The position numbers and the translations under genes are program-made. Below, piece after piece: positions 1-8,822 of a stretch of DNA of 64,000 bases (its first letter is position 1; each line of letters opens with the position of its first letter). The DNA lies in NCBI GenBank assembly GCA_021413865.1, contig JAIOPN010000004.1, positions 1 to 64,000 of the forward strand, given 5' to 3'. The notes beneath the pieces were generated by a model. It worked only from the letters and a program-made list of their open reading frames with translations, searched no databases and was not told where the DNA came from. Origin of the DNA: Planctomycetota bacterium (GTDB lineage: Bacteria; Planctomycetota; Phycisphaerae; Phycisphaerales; Phycisphaeraceae).

Positions 1-293
1 GTGCGGCGGATCTTCTTCTGCAGCAGAAGCAGGCCGTAGAGCAGCGCCTCCTGGCGGTCCACACCCAGGTCCAGGTGGAGGATCGTCATGGGCTGGGGGT
101 AGATGGCGTAGATCAGCAGGACCAGGGCCAGGCCCAGCGCATAGAAGCTCAGGCGCCGAAGCCAGCCCCGCCAGCCGCCGTGCCGCGCTTCATCGTCGTA
201 CTCCGCGACCCCGAACCGGTGGGCGTCGAAGCGCAGGAGCAGCAGCATCCCCACGAACGCGATGAACAGCCAGAACTCCAGCAGCTCCCGCAT
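1..293 (-). CDS. Membrane protein, N-terminal part (cut by window edge)
   Basis: The minus strand reads 97 codons from an ATG at 293 to the window edge without a stop. The product begins MRELLEFWLFIAF and has one hydrophobic helix at about residues 6-21, a charged loop (about 22-50) and a second helix at about 51-67, so it is an integral membrane protein whose C-terminal part is missing. The ATG lies 3 bases after the lepA stop codon, so the two genes are probably co-transcribed and translationally coupled. The family is not certain: the opening resembles the N-terminus of CPBP/CAAX-type membrane proteases of planctomycetes, but the catalytic part would lie outside the window. Confidence 0.6.
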   Translation of the reverse strand, partial: MRELLEFWLFIAFVGMLLLLRFDAHRFGVAEYDDEARHGGWRGWLRRLSFYALGLALVLLIYAIYPQPMTILHLDLGVDRQEALLYGLLLLQKKIRR

Positions 294-296
294 CCG

Positions 297-2108
297 TCAG
301 CTGCCGTCGCCCGAGCGGAGCACCGCCAGGAACGCCTCCTGCGGGATCTCCACGCTGCCCACGCGCTTCATGCGCTGCTTGCCCTCTTTCTGCTTCTCCA
401 GCAGCTTGCGCTTGCGGCTCACGTCGCCTCCGTAGCACTTGGCGGTCACGTTCTTGCCCACGCTCTTGATGGTCTCGCGTGCGATGATCTTGCCGCCGAT
501 CGCCGCCTGGAGCGGGATCTCGAAGAGGTGGCGGTCGATCTGCTCCTTGAGCCGCTTGAGCAGGTGCCGGCCGCGGAACTCGGCCTTGGTGCGGTGGACG
601 ATCACAGAGAGCGCCTCGACCACGTCGCCATTAACAAGGATGTCCATCTTGACCAGGTCGTCGTTGCGGAAGCCGGTCAGGTGGTAATCCATCGTGCCGT
701 AGCCGGACGTGATGGACTTCAGCTTGTCGAAGAAGTCGTAGATGATCTCGGCCAGGGGCAGCTCGTAGTCGAGGATCTGCCGGTCGTCGCCGAGCATGCG
801 CTGCGCCTTGTAGGTGCCGCGGCGCTGCTCACAGAGCTTCATGATGTCGCCGATGCAGCGCGTCGGGGTGATGATCTCGCACGCCACGATCGGCTCGCGG
901 ATCTCGCGCACCTTCGACGCGTCGGGCATCTCCGACGGGTTGGTGATCGTGGTCAGCACGTAGTCGCCGCCTTTGCCCAGCGCCTCGATCTCATAGGTCA
1001 CCGTCGGCGCGGTCTGCACGATGGTCACCCTGCCCTCGCGCTCAAGCCGCTCCTGGATGATGTCCATGTGGAGCAGGCCCAGGAACCCGCAGCGGAAACC
1101 CGAGCCCAACGCCTCGGAGGTCGTCGGCTCGTAAACGAACGACGCGTCATTCAGCCGCAGCTTGCCGATGGCCTCGCGCAGCTCGTCGAACTCCGTGTCG
1201 CCGGAGGGGTAAAAATCACAGAACACCATCGGCTGCGGCTCTTTGTAGCCCGACAGCGGGGCGGCGCAGGGGCGCAGCTCCTGCGTGATTGTGTCGCCGA
1301 TCTTCACGTCGCCCAGCGTCTTGATCGAGGCGACGAGGTAGCCCACGTCCCCCGCCTCGAGCGGGTCCTTGGTCGGCGTCATCTGCGGGCGGAACTTGCC
1401 GACCTCCGTGACGATGAAGTTCCGGCCCGAGCTCATCATCAGGATTTTGTCGCCGACCTGCAGCCGGCCGTTCATCACGCGGAAATAGACGATGACGCCG
1501 CGGTAGTCGTCGTACTTGGCGTCGAAGATCAACGCCTGCGTCGCGGCCCCGGTGTCGCCCTTGGGGTCGGGGAATCGCTCACAGATGGCGTCGAGCAGCT
1601 CGAGCACGCCCTGACCGGTCTTGGCGCTGGTGAAGATGCAGTCGTTCGCGTTGAGACCCAGCACGTGCTCGACCTGCAGCGCGATCTCTTCCGGGCGGGC
1701 CGAGGGCAGGTCGATCTTGTTGATGACGGGGATGATGACGAGATCGGCGTCCACGGCCTTGTACAGGTTGGCGACCGTCTGCGCCTCGACGCCCTGCGTG
1801 GCGTCCACGACGAGCACGGCCCCGTCGCACGCCGCCAGCGCGCGGCTGACCTCGTAGTGGAAGTCCACGTGCCCGGGCGTGTCGATGAAGTTGATCTCGA
1901 AGGTCTCGCCCTTGTAGGTGTGCTCGACGGAGACGGCCGAGGCCTTGATGGTGATGCCGCGCTCGCGCTCCAGGTCCATGGTGTCGAGCGACTGCTCCTG
2001 CATGTTGCGGGAGTTCATGGCGCCGGTGCGCATAAGGAGCCGGTCGGCGAGGGTGGACTTGCCGTGGTCGATGTGGGCGATAATGCAGAAGTTGCGGATT
2101 TTTGGCAT
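297..2108 (-). CDS. lepA: Elongation factor 4 (LepA), back-translocating GTPase
   Basis: LepA is a ribosome-associated translational GTPase. The N-terminus MPKIRNFCIIAHIDHGKST carries the P-loop (AHIDHGKST), followed by the G3 DTPGH and G4 NKID motifs, then the EF-G-like domains and the LepA-specific C-terminal domain ending in a Lys/Arg-rich segment (RKRKLLEKQKEGK). With this start the protein is 603 residues, the usual family size. The frame is open a further 12 codons to 2144, but the family begins at MPKIRN-type sequence, so the start at 2108 is preferred. A membrane-protein gene follows 3 bases downstream. Confidence 0.97.
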   Translation of the reverse strand: MPKIRNFCIIAHIDHGKSTLADRLLMRTGAMNSRNMQEQSLDTMDLERERGITIKASAVSVEHTYKGETFEINFIDTPGHVDFHYEVSRALAACDGAVLVVDATQGVEAQTVANLYKAVDADLVIIPVINKIDLPSARPEEIALQVEHVLGLNANDCIFTSAKTGQGVLELLDAICERFPDPKGDTGAATQALIFDAKYDDYRGVIVYFRVMNGRLQVGDKILMMSSGRNFIVTEVGKFRPQMTPTKDPLEAGDVGYLVASIKTLGDVKIGDTITQELRPCAAPLSGYKEPQPMVFCDFYPSGDTEFDELREAIGKLRLNDASFVYEPTTSEALGSGFRCGFLGLLHMDIIQERLEREGRVTIVQTAPTVTYEIEALGKGGDYVLTTITNPSEMPDASKVREIREPIVACEIITPTRCIGDIMKLCEQRRGTYKAQRMLGDDRQILDYELPLAEIIYDFFDKLKSITSGYGTMDYHLTGFRNDDLVKMDILVNGDVVEALSVIVHRTKAEFRGRHLLKRLKEQIDRHLFEIPLQAAIGGKIIARETIKSVGKNVTAKCYGGDVSRKRKLLEKQKEGKQRMKRVGSVEIPQEAFLAVLRSGDGS

Positions 2109-2145
2109 GGGGTTCCGTGCAGCGCGGGCGGGATTGCCGAGCAAA

Positions 2146-2868
2146 TCATTTTAGCACGATTCGGCCGATCACGCGGGCCAGGGCCTTGGGATCGCCCAAA
2201 TCGGGGCAGGCACGGGTCAGGGCGGTGAGGAATCGCAACCGCTCGGCGCGGCCGACCCAGGCCGGTTTCAGCGCAGCGGCAAGGTCGGCAAGCATGCGCC
2301 ATCGGGCTTCGGGGGATCGCGAGGAGCGAACCGCGCCGACGTCGATCAGGTACGCACGGTCGTCCGGCGTGACCATGACATTGCTCGATTTGAGGTCGCG
2401 GTGGATCAGGCCGGCGTTGAGCAGCGCGGCGACGGCGGAGGCGACGGCATGGGTCACGCGCGACCGGCGCGCATAACCGTCGATCCGCCCCTCCCGCACG
2501 CCCCACATCAGCGATTCACCGAGGAAGGGATACGCCAGCCACGCACGCCCCCCCCCGCGACACCGCTCAACGCCCCATGCCGCGACCGGCACCACCGGCA
2601 CGCCCGCACGGACCAACCGGCTGTTCCAACGCCGCTCACGCTGCGCCGGATGCACCCTCAGCACCATCGCCACCCGCTGCCGCAACGGTGAGTGCTCGAA
2701 ACGCTTGATGACCAGCGGGCCCCATGGCGAACCGGCCTTCCACACGCGGCTGCGCGGGTCCGACTTGAAGACGTGGATCGGCTCCGCGCCGAGGACCGCC
2801 GTGGGCAATGTCGCCCCGGGGATCACCAGACCAATCGGCGAGGCGTCGGTAAAACGGGGCGGGGGCAT
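2146..2868 (-). CDS. WaaP/KdkA-like lipopolysaccharide core kinase
   Basis: This is a small protein-kinase-fold protein of about 240 residues, probably phosphorylating sugars of the LPS core on the cytoplasmic side of the inner membrane. Visible features are the catalytic loop HRDLKSSNVMV and the metal-binding segment LIDVGAVR, where the usual DFG reads DVG but the Asp is kept. An ATP-anchoring lysine (VIKRFE) sits upstream. The ORF is open to an ATG at 2904; the start at 2868 (MPPPRF) is chosen because the extra 12 residues are Arg-rich and unlike the family. It ends just upstream of lepA and is divergent from a glycan-related methyltransferase, which fits an envelope role. Confidence 0.75.
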   Translation of the reverse strand: MPPPRFTDASPIGLVIPGATLPTAVLGAEPIHVFKSDPRSRVWKAGSPWGPLVIKRFEHSPLRQRVAMVLRVHPAQRERRWNSRLVRAGVPVVPVAAWGVERCRGGGRAWLAYPFLGESLMWGVREGRIDGYARRSRVTHAVASAVAALLNAGLIHRDLKSSNVMVTPDDRAYLIDVGAVRSSRSPEARWRMLADLAAALKPAWVGRAERLRFLTALTRACPDLGDPKALARVIGRIVLK

Positions 2869-2981
2869 CGCCGTGCAGTATCGCCGACGCAAGAGGGACC
2901 GCAAGCATCGCGGTCGGCACGCTCATTGACGCGGCTACGCACCCGTGCCATGATCCGGTCACGCCCCTGGACGAAGCGCCG

Positions 2982-3656
2982 ATGAGCCGTGTGTTGCGGA
3001 ATATCCTGCGGTTTCCGGCCCGGACGATCCAGAGCCTCCGCCTGCGCGCCACACCGGGCTACGACGTGCTGCGGCAGGCGAAAAAACACACAAGCAAGGA
3101 ACTCCCGGCCGACCTGACCGCCAGGCTCTGCGCCGTGCCGGGGAACACATCTGAATGGCAGTGCCGGCTGCTCTACTACCTAGCCGCAACGACCAAAGCG
3201 GAGGGTTGCCTGTTCGAGATCGGGGCGTTCAAGGGAAAATCGACCGCGTGGTTGAGCGAGGCGGCGCGGCGGACGGGGCGCAGGCTCGTGAGCATCGACC
3301 CGCACCTCTGCGGCTCGCTCGATGAGTTCACCGCCACGGTGAAGAAGTTCGATATCGCCTCGGTGGCGACGATCCACCAGACGCTGTCGCACGACGTGGG
3401 CAAGACCTGGAGCGGGCCGATCGCGATGCTCTGGATCGACGGCGGGCACGACTACGCCATCGTGCGGCAGGACATCGACGACTTCGCCAAACACGTCGCC
3501 CCGGGCGGGTACATCGTTCTGGATGACGTGAACCCGGTGCATTTCCCGGGCGTGGTGCGGGCGATCTCCGAGACGCTGGAACGCGATCCTTGCTTTGAGC
3601 ATTTGGGCACGATCAAAACCCTCGGCCTGTTCAGGCGGAAACACGCGGGGGCCTAA
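2982..3656 (+). CDS. Class I SAM-dependent methyltransferase (Methyltransf_24 type)
   Basis: A 224-residue protein with a Rossmann-type methyltransferase core. The SAM-binding motif I is LFEIGAFKGKST (about residues 76-87), the acidic motif II is LVSIDPH, and IAMLWIDGGHDY followed by GGYIVLDDV marks the later strands typical of the Methyltransf_24 group. These enzymes often methylate sugars in glycan clusters. The gene is followed 5 bases later by the pyruvyltransferase-like gene on the same strand, so they form an operon. The substrate cannot be read from the sequence. Confidence 0.8.
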   Translation: MSRVLRNILRFPARTIQSLRLRATPGYDVLRQAKKHTSKELPADLTARLCAVPGNTSEWQCRLLYYLAATTKAEGCLFEIGAFKGKSTAWLSEAARRTGRRLVSIDPHLCGSLDEFTATVKKFDIASVATIHQTLSHDVGKTWSGPIAMLWIDGGHDYAIVRQDIDDFAKHVAPGGYIVLDDVNPVHFPGVVRAISETLERDPCFEHLGTIKTLGLFRRKHAGA

Positions 3657-3661
3657 GCCCG

Positions 3662-5506
3662 ATGCCTCGCCCAAGGGTCATCCTCCTCAACCGCACCGAT
3701 CCGACCCACCCGGGGTGCTCACTCACGGTGGAATGCCTCACGGCCCTCATCCGCAAATACGGGACCCTCGTCGAGAGCGTCCCCACCCCCCGCGCCGGCC
3801 CGGAAAACCGGCAGGAGGTCGACTTCACACGCGCCGAGGTGGTCGTCATCAACGGCGAGGGGACGATGCACCACCACTCGGCCGCTAAACCACGCCACGC
3901 GGCGGCCGAATTACAGCGACAGGCGGAACTGGCAAAGAAGGCGGGGCTGCGCGTCGCGCTGGTGAACACGGTGATCCAGGAGTTCGATGCCGACCTCTCG
4001 TGTTACGACTACATCTCGACGCGCGAGAGCCTCAGCTTCGCGGAGGCCTCCGCACGCCACCCGCGTGTCGAGCTGGTGCCCGATGCCTGTTTTCTGCACC
4101 TGCCGCGGGGGTTCAAGCCATCGAGCCGCAACGTCATCGTCACGGACTCGGTGTACGACAACGTCTCGCGGGAATTGCAGGCGCTGGCGGCGAAAAGGGG
4201 GTGGAAGTTCCTGCCCTTCAAACGGCTGGGCAGCCTCCAGGCGCTGACGAGGTTTCAGTCGGCAAAGCTGGTGATCACGGGGCGGTATCACGGCGTGGTC
4301 TTCGCCCTGATGACGCACACACCCGTGCTCTGCGTGGAGAGCAACACCCACAAAATCCATGGCCTCCTGCACGACTTCGGCATCGGCGACGCGCTGGCGA
4401 GCGACACCGCCCACCTCCCGGAGCACGGGCTTGTGAGCACGCGCGACCTCCCGCCGATCCAGGATCAGATCGAGGCGAGCGTCCGGCGTGCAATCCTGGG
4501 GGACGCGTGGGATGCGCTGCGCGACAACGAGAGGAACGCCCCGCCTCCCAACCTCTGGGGTCCCCGCCTCTGGCGCAAGGTCCGGCGCCTCGTTACACCG
4601 ATGAACCGCCGGCACACGCTCGACCTGCCGCCGAAGTTCATCAGACCGATCGCATTGCACCCGGGCTACCGCGAGGTCCGATGGCCGGGCGAGGAACCTG
4701 TTGGACGGCTGCGGCCGCTGCGCTCCCTGCACGACTCGGACAAACGTGACGCCTTCGTCGTCGCCACCGGTCCGTCACTGGAAACACTGGACCTCACGCC
4801 GCTGCGCGGCCGGGCCTGTTTCGCGGTCAACGGCTCGATCGTCAAGTTCCGCGAGCTGGGCTTCGCACCGGATTATTTCGTCGTCACGGACAAGGGCTTC
4901 GTCGATTCACGCTTCGATCTCGTCAAACAAGGGCTCGCGTCGGGTGCGAAATGTTTTTTCCCGTCGCGGGTGCTGAGCCACATCTGCGAACGCGACCCGC
5001 GCGTATTGGGCGGGGCCGAGTTGTACCTAATGGACCCGATCAACAGCCGGTACGACGCGCCGAGCCTGAGCAACGATGAACTCCGCCGCACGCTGGCGCG
5101 GGACCGCGATATCCTCCTCCACCCCACCGCAACGCACGACACCGAGTTCATCGGTTTTTCAAAAGACCTCGAGAAAGGCTCGTTCCATTCCAAAACCGTC
5201 GTCCACGCGGCGTTGCAGGTCGCGTGGTACGTCGGCGTCCGGCGGGTGATGATCCTCGGCATGGACATGGGCGCGCCGGCCGGCGGGCCCATGCGCTTTT
5301 ACGAAAAGTCGGCCGACAACCCGGCGAGTTTCCTGGGGGATTTCCTCCAGAGCCACATCGTGCCGTCGCTGGAGATCGTCCGCGACATGCGGAAAGGCAA
5401 TGGCTTCGAGGTGTACAACGCCTGCCCCACGAGCAGGCTCCCCGCCGAGGTGTTGCCGAAGATCACGATGGAGGAAGCGGTTCAGCTCCTCGCCCGCCCG
5501 CGCTGA
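3662..5506 (+). CDS. Polysaccharide pyruvyltransferase fused to a DUF115-like domain
   Basis: A 614-residue two-domain protein. Residues 1 to about 290 look like the polysaccharide pyruvyl transferase (CsaB/WcaK) family: an early INGEGTMHHH motif, STRES, then VITGRYHGVVFALMTHTPV and a following SNTHKI segment. Residues about 350-600 look like the DUF115/MptE-like domain found in LPS and flagellin-glycan loci: VATGPSLETLD, FAVNGSI, DYFVVTDKGF and MILGMDMGAP. The protein probably modifies or assembles cell-surface sugars. It forms an operon with the upstream methyltransferase, and its 3' end overlaps the convergent GT4 gene by 25 bases. The fusion could couple two steps of one pathway; the exact reaction is unknown. 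Confidence 0.75.
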   Translation: MPRPRVILLNRTDPTHPGCSLTVECLTALIRKYGTLVESVPTPRAGPENRQEVDFTRAEVVVINGEGTMHHHSAAKPRHAAAELQRQAELAKKAGLRVALVNTVIQEFDADLSCYDYISTRESLSFAEASARHPRVELVPDACFLHLPRGFKPSSRNVIVTDSVYDNVSRELQALAAKRGWKFLPFKRLGSLQALTRFQSAKLVITGRYHGVVFALMTHTPVLCVESNTHKIHGLLHDFGIGDALASDTAHLPEHGLVSTRDLPPIQDQIEASVRRAILGDAWDALRDNERNAPPPNLWGPRLWRKVRRLVTPMNRRHTLDLPPKFIRPIALHPGYREVRWPGEEPVGRLRPLRSLHDSDKRDAFVVATGPSLETLDLTPLRGRACFAVNGSIVKFRELGFAPDYFVVTDKGFVDSRFDLVKQGLASGAKCFFPSRVLSHICERDPRVLGGAELYLMDPINSRYDAPSLSNDELRRTLARDRDILLHPTATHDTEFIGFSKDLEKGSFHSKTVVHAALQVAWYVGVRRVMILGMDMGAPAGGPMRFYEKSADNPASFLGDFLQSHIVPSLEIVRDMRKGNGFEVYNACPTSRLPAEVLPKITMEEAVQLLARPR

Positions 5507-6606
5507 TGTGTGGAAACGACCCGTTCCAGAAAACCCAAATACCGCCTGGAGATGCTCGACCAGTCGTAATCGCCCTCGCGACCGCGGCTCGCATTCGCCA
5601 TCGCGCCCAGATCGCTCCCCGCCATCTTCATCATCGCTTGTGCGAGCAGGTCTGGCTGCTGCGCCGGCACGCGCAAGGCGTTAACGCCCTCTTCGTACAT
5701 CCCGTCAAACGCGGCGTTGGTGGAGCAGATCACGGGTTTGCCCGAGGCGAGGAGTTCCAGGCCGACGATCGGGTGGCCCTCCTCGATCGAAGGCATCAAC
5801 CCATAGAGGCAGTTCTGGAGGAACCAGCGCTTGTCGCCCCCGGTGCGCCGGCCCATGAAGAGCACGTCTGTTTCCAGGCCGAGGCCCCGTACCTGGGCGC
5901 GCAGTATATCTTCAAGTGGGCCGTTGCCGACGATAACCAACGCCATGTCTCTCAATCGGCCTCGCGTCTGGGCGTAGGCGGCGATCGCGTCGGCGAAGCC
6001 CTTCATCGGCCCGAGGTTGCCCAGGCAGAGCGCGAAGGGCCGGGTATCGGTGAAATCGGCGGGACGCTCGGCGGGTTTGGCGTATTCCGCAAGGTCGATG
6101 CCGTTGGGGATGCGCTCCATGTGGCGCGGGTTCGGGTTGACTTCGCGGATGAGGTCTTCGATGTAGGGGCTGATGGCGATCAATCCCTGCGCGTGGTTGT
6201 AGGCGTAGAGGGTGCGCTTCCAGAGGTGCGGACGCTGCCGATCCCTGCTCGATCGATATAGATCGCCCCCGTGGGAGACGATGACGGTCGGCACGCCCGT
6301 CCGCTCGGTCAACCGCACAGCCGCGTAGCCCGTGGGGTGGGCGTAATTGCAGCAGAAGACGTCGAAGTGCTCCCGTTCGTGGAGCTTTTTGAGGTGCGTC
6401 CCGGCGCGCTCGGGGAACAGGCGGGGGAACAGAGGACGCGGAGCCCACTCGACCGGGTAAGGAAGATCGAGCGGCACGGGGTCGCCGACGGCGAGCACGA
6501 CGACGTGCTGCCCCATGGCGTGGAACTGCCGCGCCAGCGCGTCGGTGACGTACTCCGTGCCGCCGACCCCCGGCAAAAAGTTGGGCGTGAAGAGGCAGAT
6601 CCGCAT
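5482..6606 (-). CDS. Glycosyltransferase family 4
   Basis: A 374-residue GT-B glycosyltransferase that transfers a sugar from a nucleotide donor during surface-glycan synthesis. The N-terminal domain begins with the GT4 signature MRICLFTPNFLPGVGGTEY, and VSHGGDLYRSSRD and RIPNGIDL appear mid-protein. The C-terminal donor domain has the family pattern ALCLGNLGPMKG, LVIVGNGPLED and SIEEGHPIVGLELLASGKPVI, containing the E-x7-E motif. The gene converges on the pyruvyltransferase-DUF115 gene, overlapping it by 25 bases, and ends the glycan cluster. Its start is 41 bases from the left island repeat, so the island boundary lies just upstream. Confidence 0.88.
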   Translation of the reverse strand: MRICLFTPNFLPGVGGTEYVTDALARQFHAMGQHVVVLAVGDPVPLDLPYPVEWAPRPLFPRLFPERAGTHLKKLHEREHFDVFCCNYAHPTGYAAVRLTERTGVPTVIVSHGGDLYRSSRDRQRPHLWKRTLYAYNHAQGLIAISPYIEDLIREVNPNPRHMERIPNGIDLAEYAKPAERPADFTDTRPFALCLGNLGPMKGFADAIAAYAQTRGRLRDMALVIVGNGPLEDILRAQVRGLGLETDVLFMGRRTGGDKRWFLQNCLYGLMPSIEEGHPIVGLELLASGKPVICSTNAAFDGMYEEGVNALRVPAQQPDLLAQAMMKMAGSDLGAMANASRGREGDYDWSSISRRYLGFLERVVSTHQRGRARS

Positions 6607-6647
6607 CGCAGTGGATTAACCCATCCATCCGGTGAACGCAAACGAAT

Positions 6648-6666
6648 ATGGGAGCACCAGGATTCG
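6648..6666 (+). repeat. Left island attachment repeat (tRNA 3'-end like)
   Basis: The 19-base sequence ATGGGAGCACCAGGATTCG is repeated exactly and in the same orientation at 20261-20279. Its complement is a typical tRNA 3' end (T-loop half CGAAT, stem CCTGG, acceptor strand TGCTCCCA). The right copy lies inside the 3' end of an integrase gene, as in many tRNA-targeting elements. The pair therefore marks the ends of an island of about 13.6 kb. No complete tRNA is recognisable at either copy. Confidence 0.75.
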
Positions 6667-6690
6667 CACACCCCTCAGATTCTGCGGATA

Positions 6691-6893
6691 AGAGGGTCGA
6701 TGCGACTACGCCAACGCAGAATACGACGCAGTTGGCGGCAAACCCATCAAATCTCGAGCTCCGCCGGAAAGTCGAGGGTGCCAAGGCGAAGCCCGTCGAC
6801 CCCGAGTTGGCGGCGATCATCCTAGCGTGGCCCGCTCTGCCGCCGGCGATCCGCATCGGCATCTTGGCGATGATCAAGGCCGCCGCACAATAG
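6691..6893 (+). pseudogene. Tyrosine integrase, C-terminal remnant
   Basis: An open frame running in from the attachment repeat encodes TPTQNTTQL near its start, closely matching PTQNTTEQ in the tail of the intact integrase at 19013-20287. It goes on to DPELAAIILAWPALPPAIRIGILAMIKAA, a pattern I associate with the C-terminal tails of planctomycete element integrases (established from family knowledge, not checked here). No catalytic residues are present. It is best read as the 3' stump of an earlier or partner integrase left next to the left attachment repeat. Its stop codon TAG forms part of the AGGAG ribosome site of the next gene. Confidence 0.6.
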
Positions 6894-6905
6894 GAGACGT
6901 TCCAA

Positions 6906-8039
6906 ATGAAAACCCAATGCCCCGGCACCGTCTCGATTCGCGTGCAGGAGCGGAACCGCCAGAACGCCCAACTGAGTACCGGGCCCAGCACGTCCGTGGG
7001 AAAGACGATCTCCCGTACCAATAGCCTCCGCCACGGCTTCTGCGCCAACCCCGCCGCCGGGGTGGTCGAGGACGCACATGCTTTCGATGACCTCCACGCC
7101 GACCTTGTCAAAGAATTGGTGCCACGCAACTCCGTCGAAGCCCGCCTGGTCCACCGGATCGCCGTGTGCCTCTGGCGGCTCCAGCGGACGGCCATGGTGG
7201 ACGCGGCGATTAGTTCGCTTGCGGTGACGGCGACCGTCCCCATGCGCGATCGCGTGCAGAAGTGGGTCAGCCTGATCAACTCCATGTTCATGCCCGCCTA
7301 CGAGGAGGTAACAGACCCCGCCAAGCGGCCGCGCTGGTTCGACAAAGACATGCTATTCCGCAAGTACACGCGACCCTACCTGGCCCGGCTGGACTCCTGG
7401 CGTGACGACCCTGACGGCCAGATCCGCAAGGATGGCGCCGCAATCGAGGCGATGGCGGTCATGCTCAAGTCTCTGGCACGCCAACTGGCCGGAGTTTCAG
7501 CCTACTCTTTGAACGCACTCGATGCGCAGACCATGGCGTGGCTGCTGGGGGAGAGCGCCGGTCGCTATGAGTTGGCCGAAGTGCCGCCCGAAGAGGAGCA
7601 GTCCCGGGACACCCGGTTCGTCTTTCCCGATGAGCAGCCCTGGCGACAGGAGACGGACATCTTGATCGGCCAAGCACGCAAGAGGCAGCAGGACATCAAA
7701 TACGCTCTGCCCCCGGAACTGGCCGCGGCCATTGAGGGTCGTCTGGCCACATTCCGCATCTGGAACGACGCTTGTGACGATCCTGCCACTAAGGAACAGG
7801 CCGAGTTGCACCGCACGGCGGCACTTCTTCCTGATGCCCCCACAATGGACCGGCTGATCCGCTACGAAACCCATGCCGACAAGAGCTTGCACCGGGCGCT
7901 GGAGACGCTGGCCAAACTGCGGGGGGCTACGGTTGAGACGATCAAGGCCCGGGTCACCGGCCGGGCGGAGGATGGCACGCGGGTTGAGTTGCAGGGCCAA
8001 CGGACCCGCTGGAGCGGCGAGCCGGCGGCTCAGGCATGA
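6906..8039 (+). CDS. Conserved hypothetical protein, 'N-A-x-x-STGP' family of mobile islands
   Basis: A 377-residue protein with an N-terminal segment RNRQNAQLSTGPSTSVGKTISRTNSLRHGF. This matches the widespread NRxNAxxSTGPxTxxGKxxSxxNALRHG opening of uncharacterised proteins common in planctomycete, acidobacterial and related genomes, often near mobile DNA. The C-terminal segment RYETHADKSLHRALETLAKLRG is also typical of that family. A good ribosome site (AGGAG, 6892-6896) precedes the ATG by about 9 bases. It is the first cargo gene after the left island end. No catalytic motif is visible and the function is unknown. Confidence 0.75.
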   Translation: MKTQCPGTVSIRVQERNRQNAQLSTGPSTSVGKTISRTNSLRHGFCANPAAGVVEDAHAFDDLHADLVKELVPRNSVEARLVHRIAVCLWRLQRTAMVDAAISSLAVTATVPMRDRVQKWVSLINSMFMPAYEEVTDPAKRPRWFDKDMLFRKYTRPYLARLDSWRDDPDGQIRKDGAAIEAMAVMLKSLARQLAGVSAYSLNALDAQTMAWLLGESAGRYELAEVPPEEEQSRDTRFVFPDEQPWRQETDILIGQARKRQQDIKYALPPELAAAIEGRLATFRIWNDACDDPATKEQAELHRTAALLPDAPTMDRLIRYETHADKSLHRALETLAKLRGATVETIKARVTGRAEDGTRVELQGQRTRWSGEPAAQA

Positions 8040-8447
8040 AACTGCGAAACGAACCCAAGGCGCGGGCGCTTGCGCGAGTGACTGGCGCCTGTTATTAAAC
8101 ATCTATTGAATCCGCCCGGTTGCCCACCGGATTACGGGCGTCGACAGGCCAAGCCGAAAGAGGGTACCGTGCGAGCCCGTTTTCACCAAGCCTAATCAGT
8201 CTCACGCGCAGGCAATCTACCCGCGGTGAACGTGCGCATTTGAGGGCTTGGATAATCTGGATACGTTTCACGTCACGGTCGTCGCGCCAGCGTCATCCAA
8301 ATCCCGATACGCCGGTAGGTGCCTGCGCCGCCCGCGCCGTCGGAAATCCTCAAGACGGGCCGGCCCGGGCGGCGGCGTGGGATTGCGCACATCACCTCCC
8401 GAGCCGATTTAAGCCGGGAGCTACCCGGCCGTCCCGATCCAAGGATT
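8040..8447. other. Island spacer without a convincing gene
   Basis: About 400 bases between the 377-residue hypothetical gene and the minus-strand fragment at 8448-8762. Open frames here are short, lack family features and have no ribosome sites that I can support. The stretch contains a GC-rich inverted segment around 8390-8440 but no U-run typical of a terminator. It is probably scrambled remnant DNA. Confidence 0.4.
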
Positions 8448-8762
8448 TTATTGGGGGCTGGAGGCCTCGATGAGTTTGGATTGCGGGGCGAAGATGAGGG
8501 TTTCTTCGTCGCTGATGACGACGCCAATACGGACACCCGGCTGGGTGCCGACCAGCGAGCCCACGTCACGCGCGGCGGCGTTGAGGTAGGCCATGGATTC
8601 AAAGTCCCCCAAGCCGAGCCGGAACACCTCGGCGTCCATGTCGAGGACAACGGTCACGGCGTCGGCGCCCATCTCGCGCCAGCGATTGGACAGCACGATG
8701 GCGACCGGTGTGCTCAGCGCCGGCGCCAATACCACGAGGCGACGCAGCGCCGAGCAGATCAT
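8448..8762 (-). pseudogene. Conserved hypothetical protein fragment
   Basis: The minus strand encodes about 105 residues with natural protein composition: IEMICSALRRLVVLA, then VAIVLSNRWREMGADAVTVVLD and PGVRIGVVISDEETLIFAP, ending in a TAA. In-frame sequence continues upstream of the ATG (PRPTIANGKATLIE) for about 27 codons to two stop codons, without a usual start codon. The real N-terminus is therefore lost or the gene starts unusually. The text resembles N-terminal parts of island-borne planctomycete proteins of unknown function, but I cannot name the family. The forward frame over the same bases is biased filler. Confidence 0.4.
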
Positions 8763-8822
8763 CTCGATGAGGGTGGCTTTGCCATTGGCGATGGTGGGTC
8801 GGGGCAGGTTATTCTGATTGCC

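Noticed and set aside
75-2228. Long plus-strand frame (717 codons) opposite lepA
   Set aside because: It is the antisense of lepA, rich in His, Arg, Val and Asp as expected for high-GC complement frames, with no family features.
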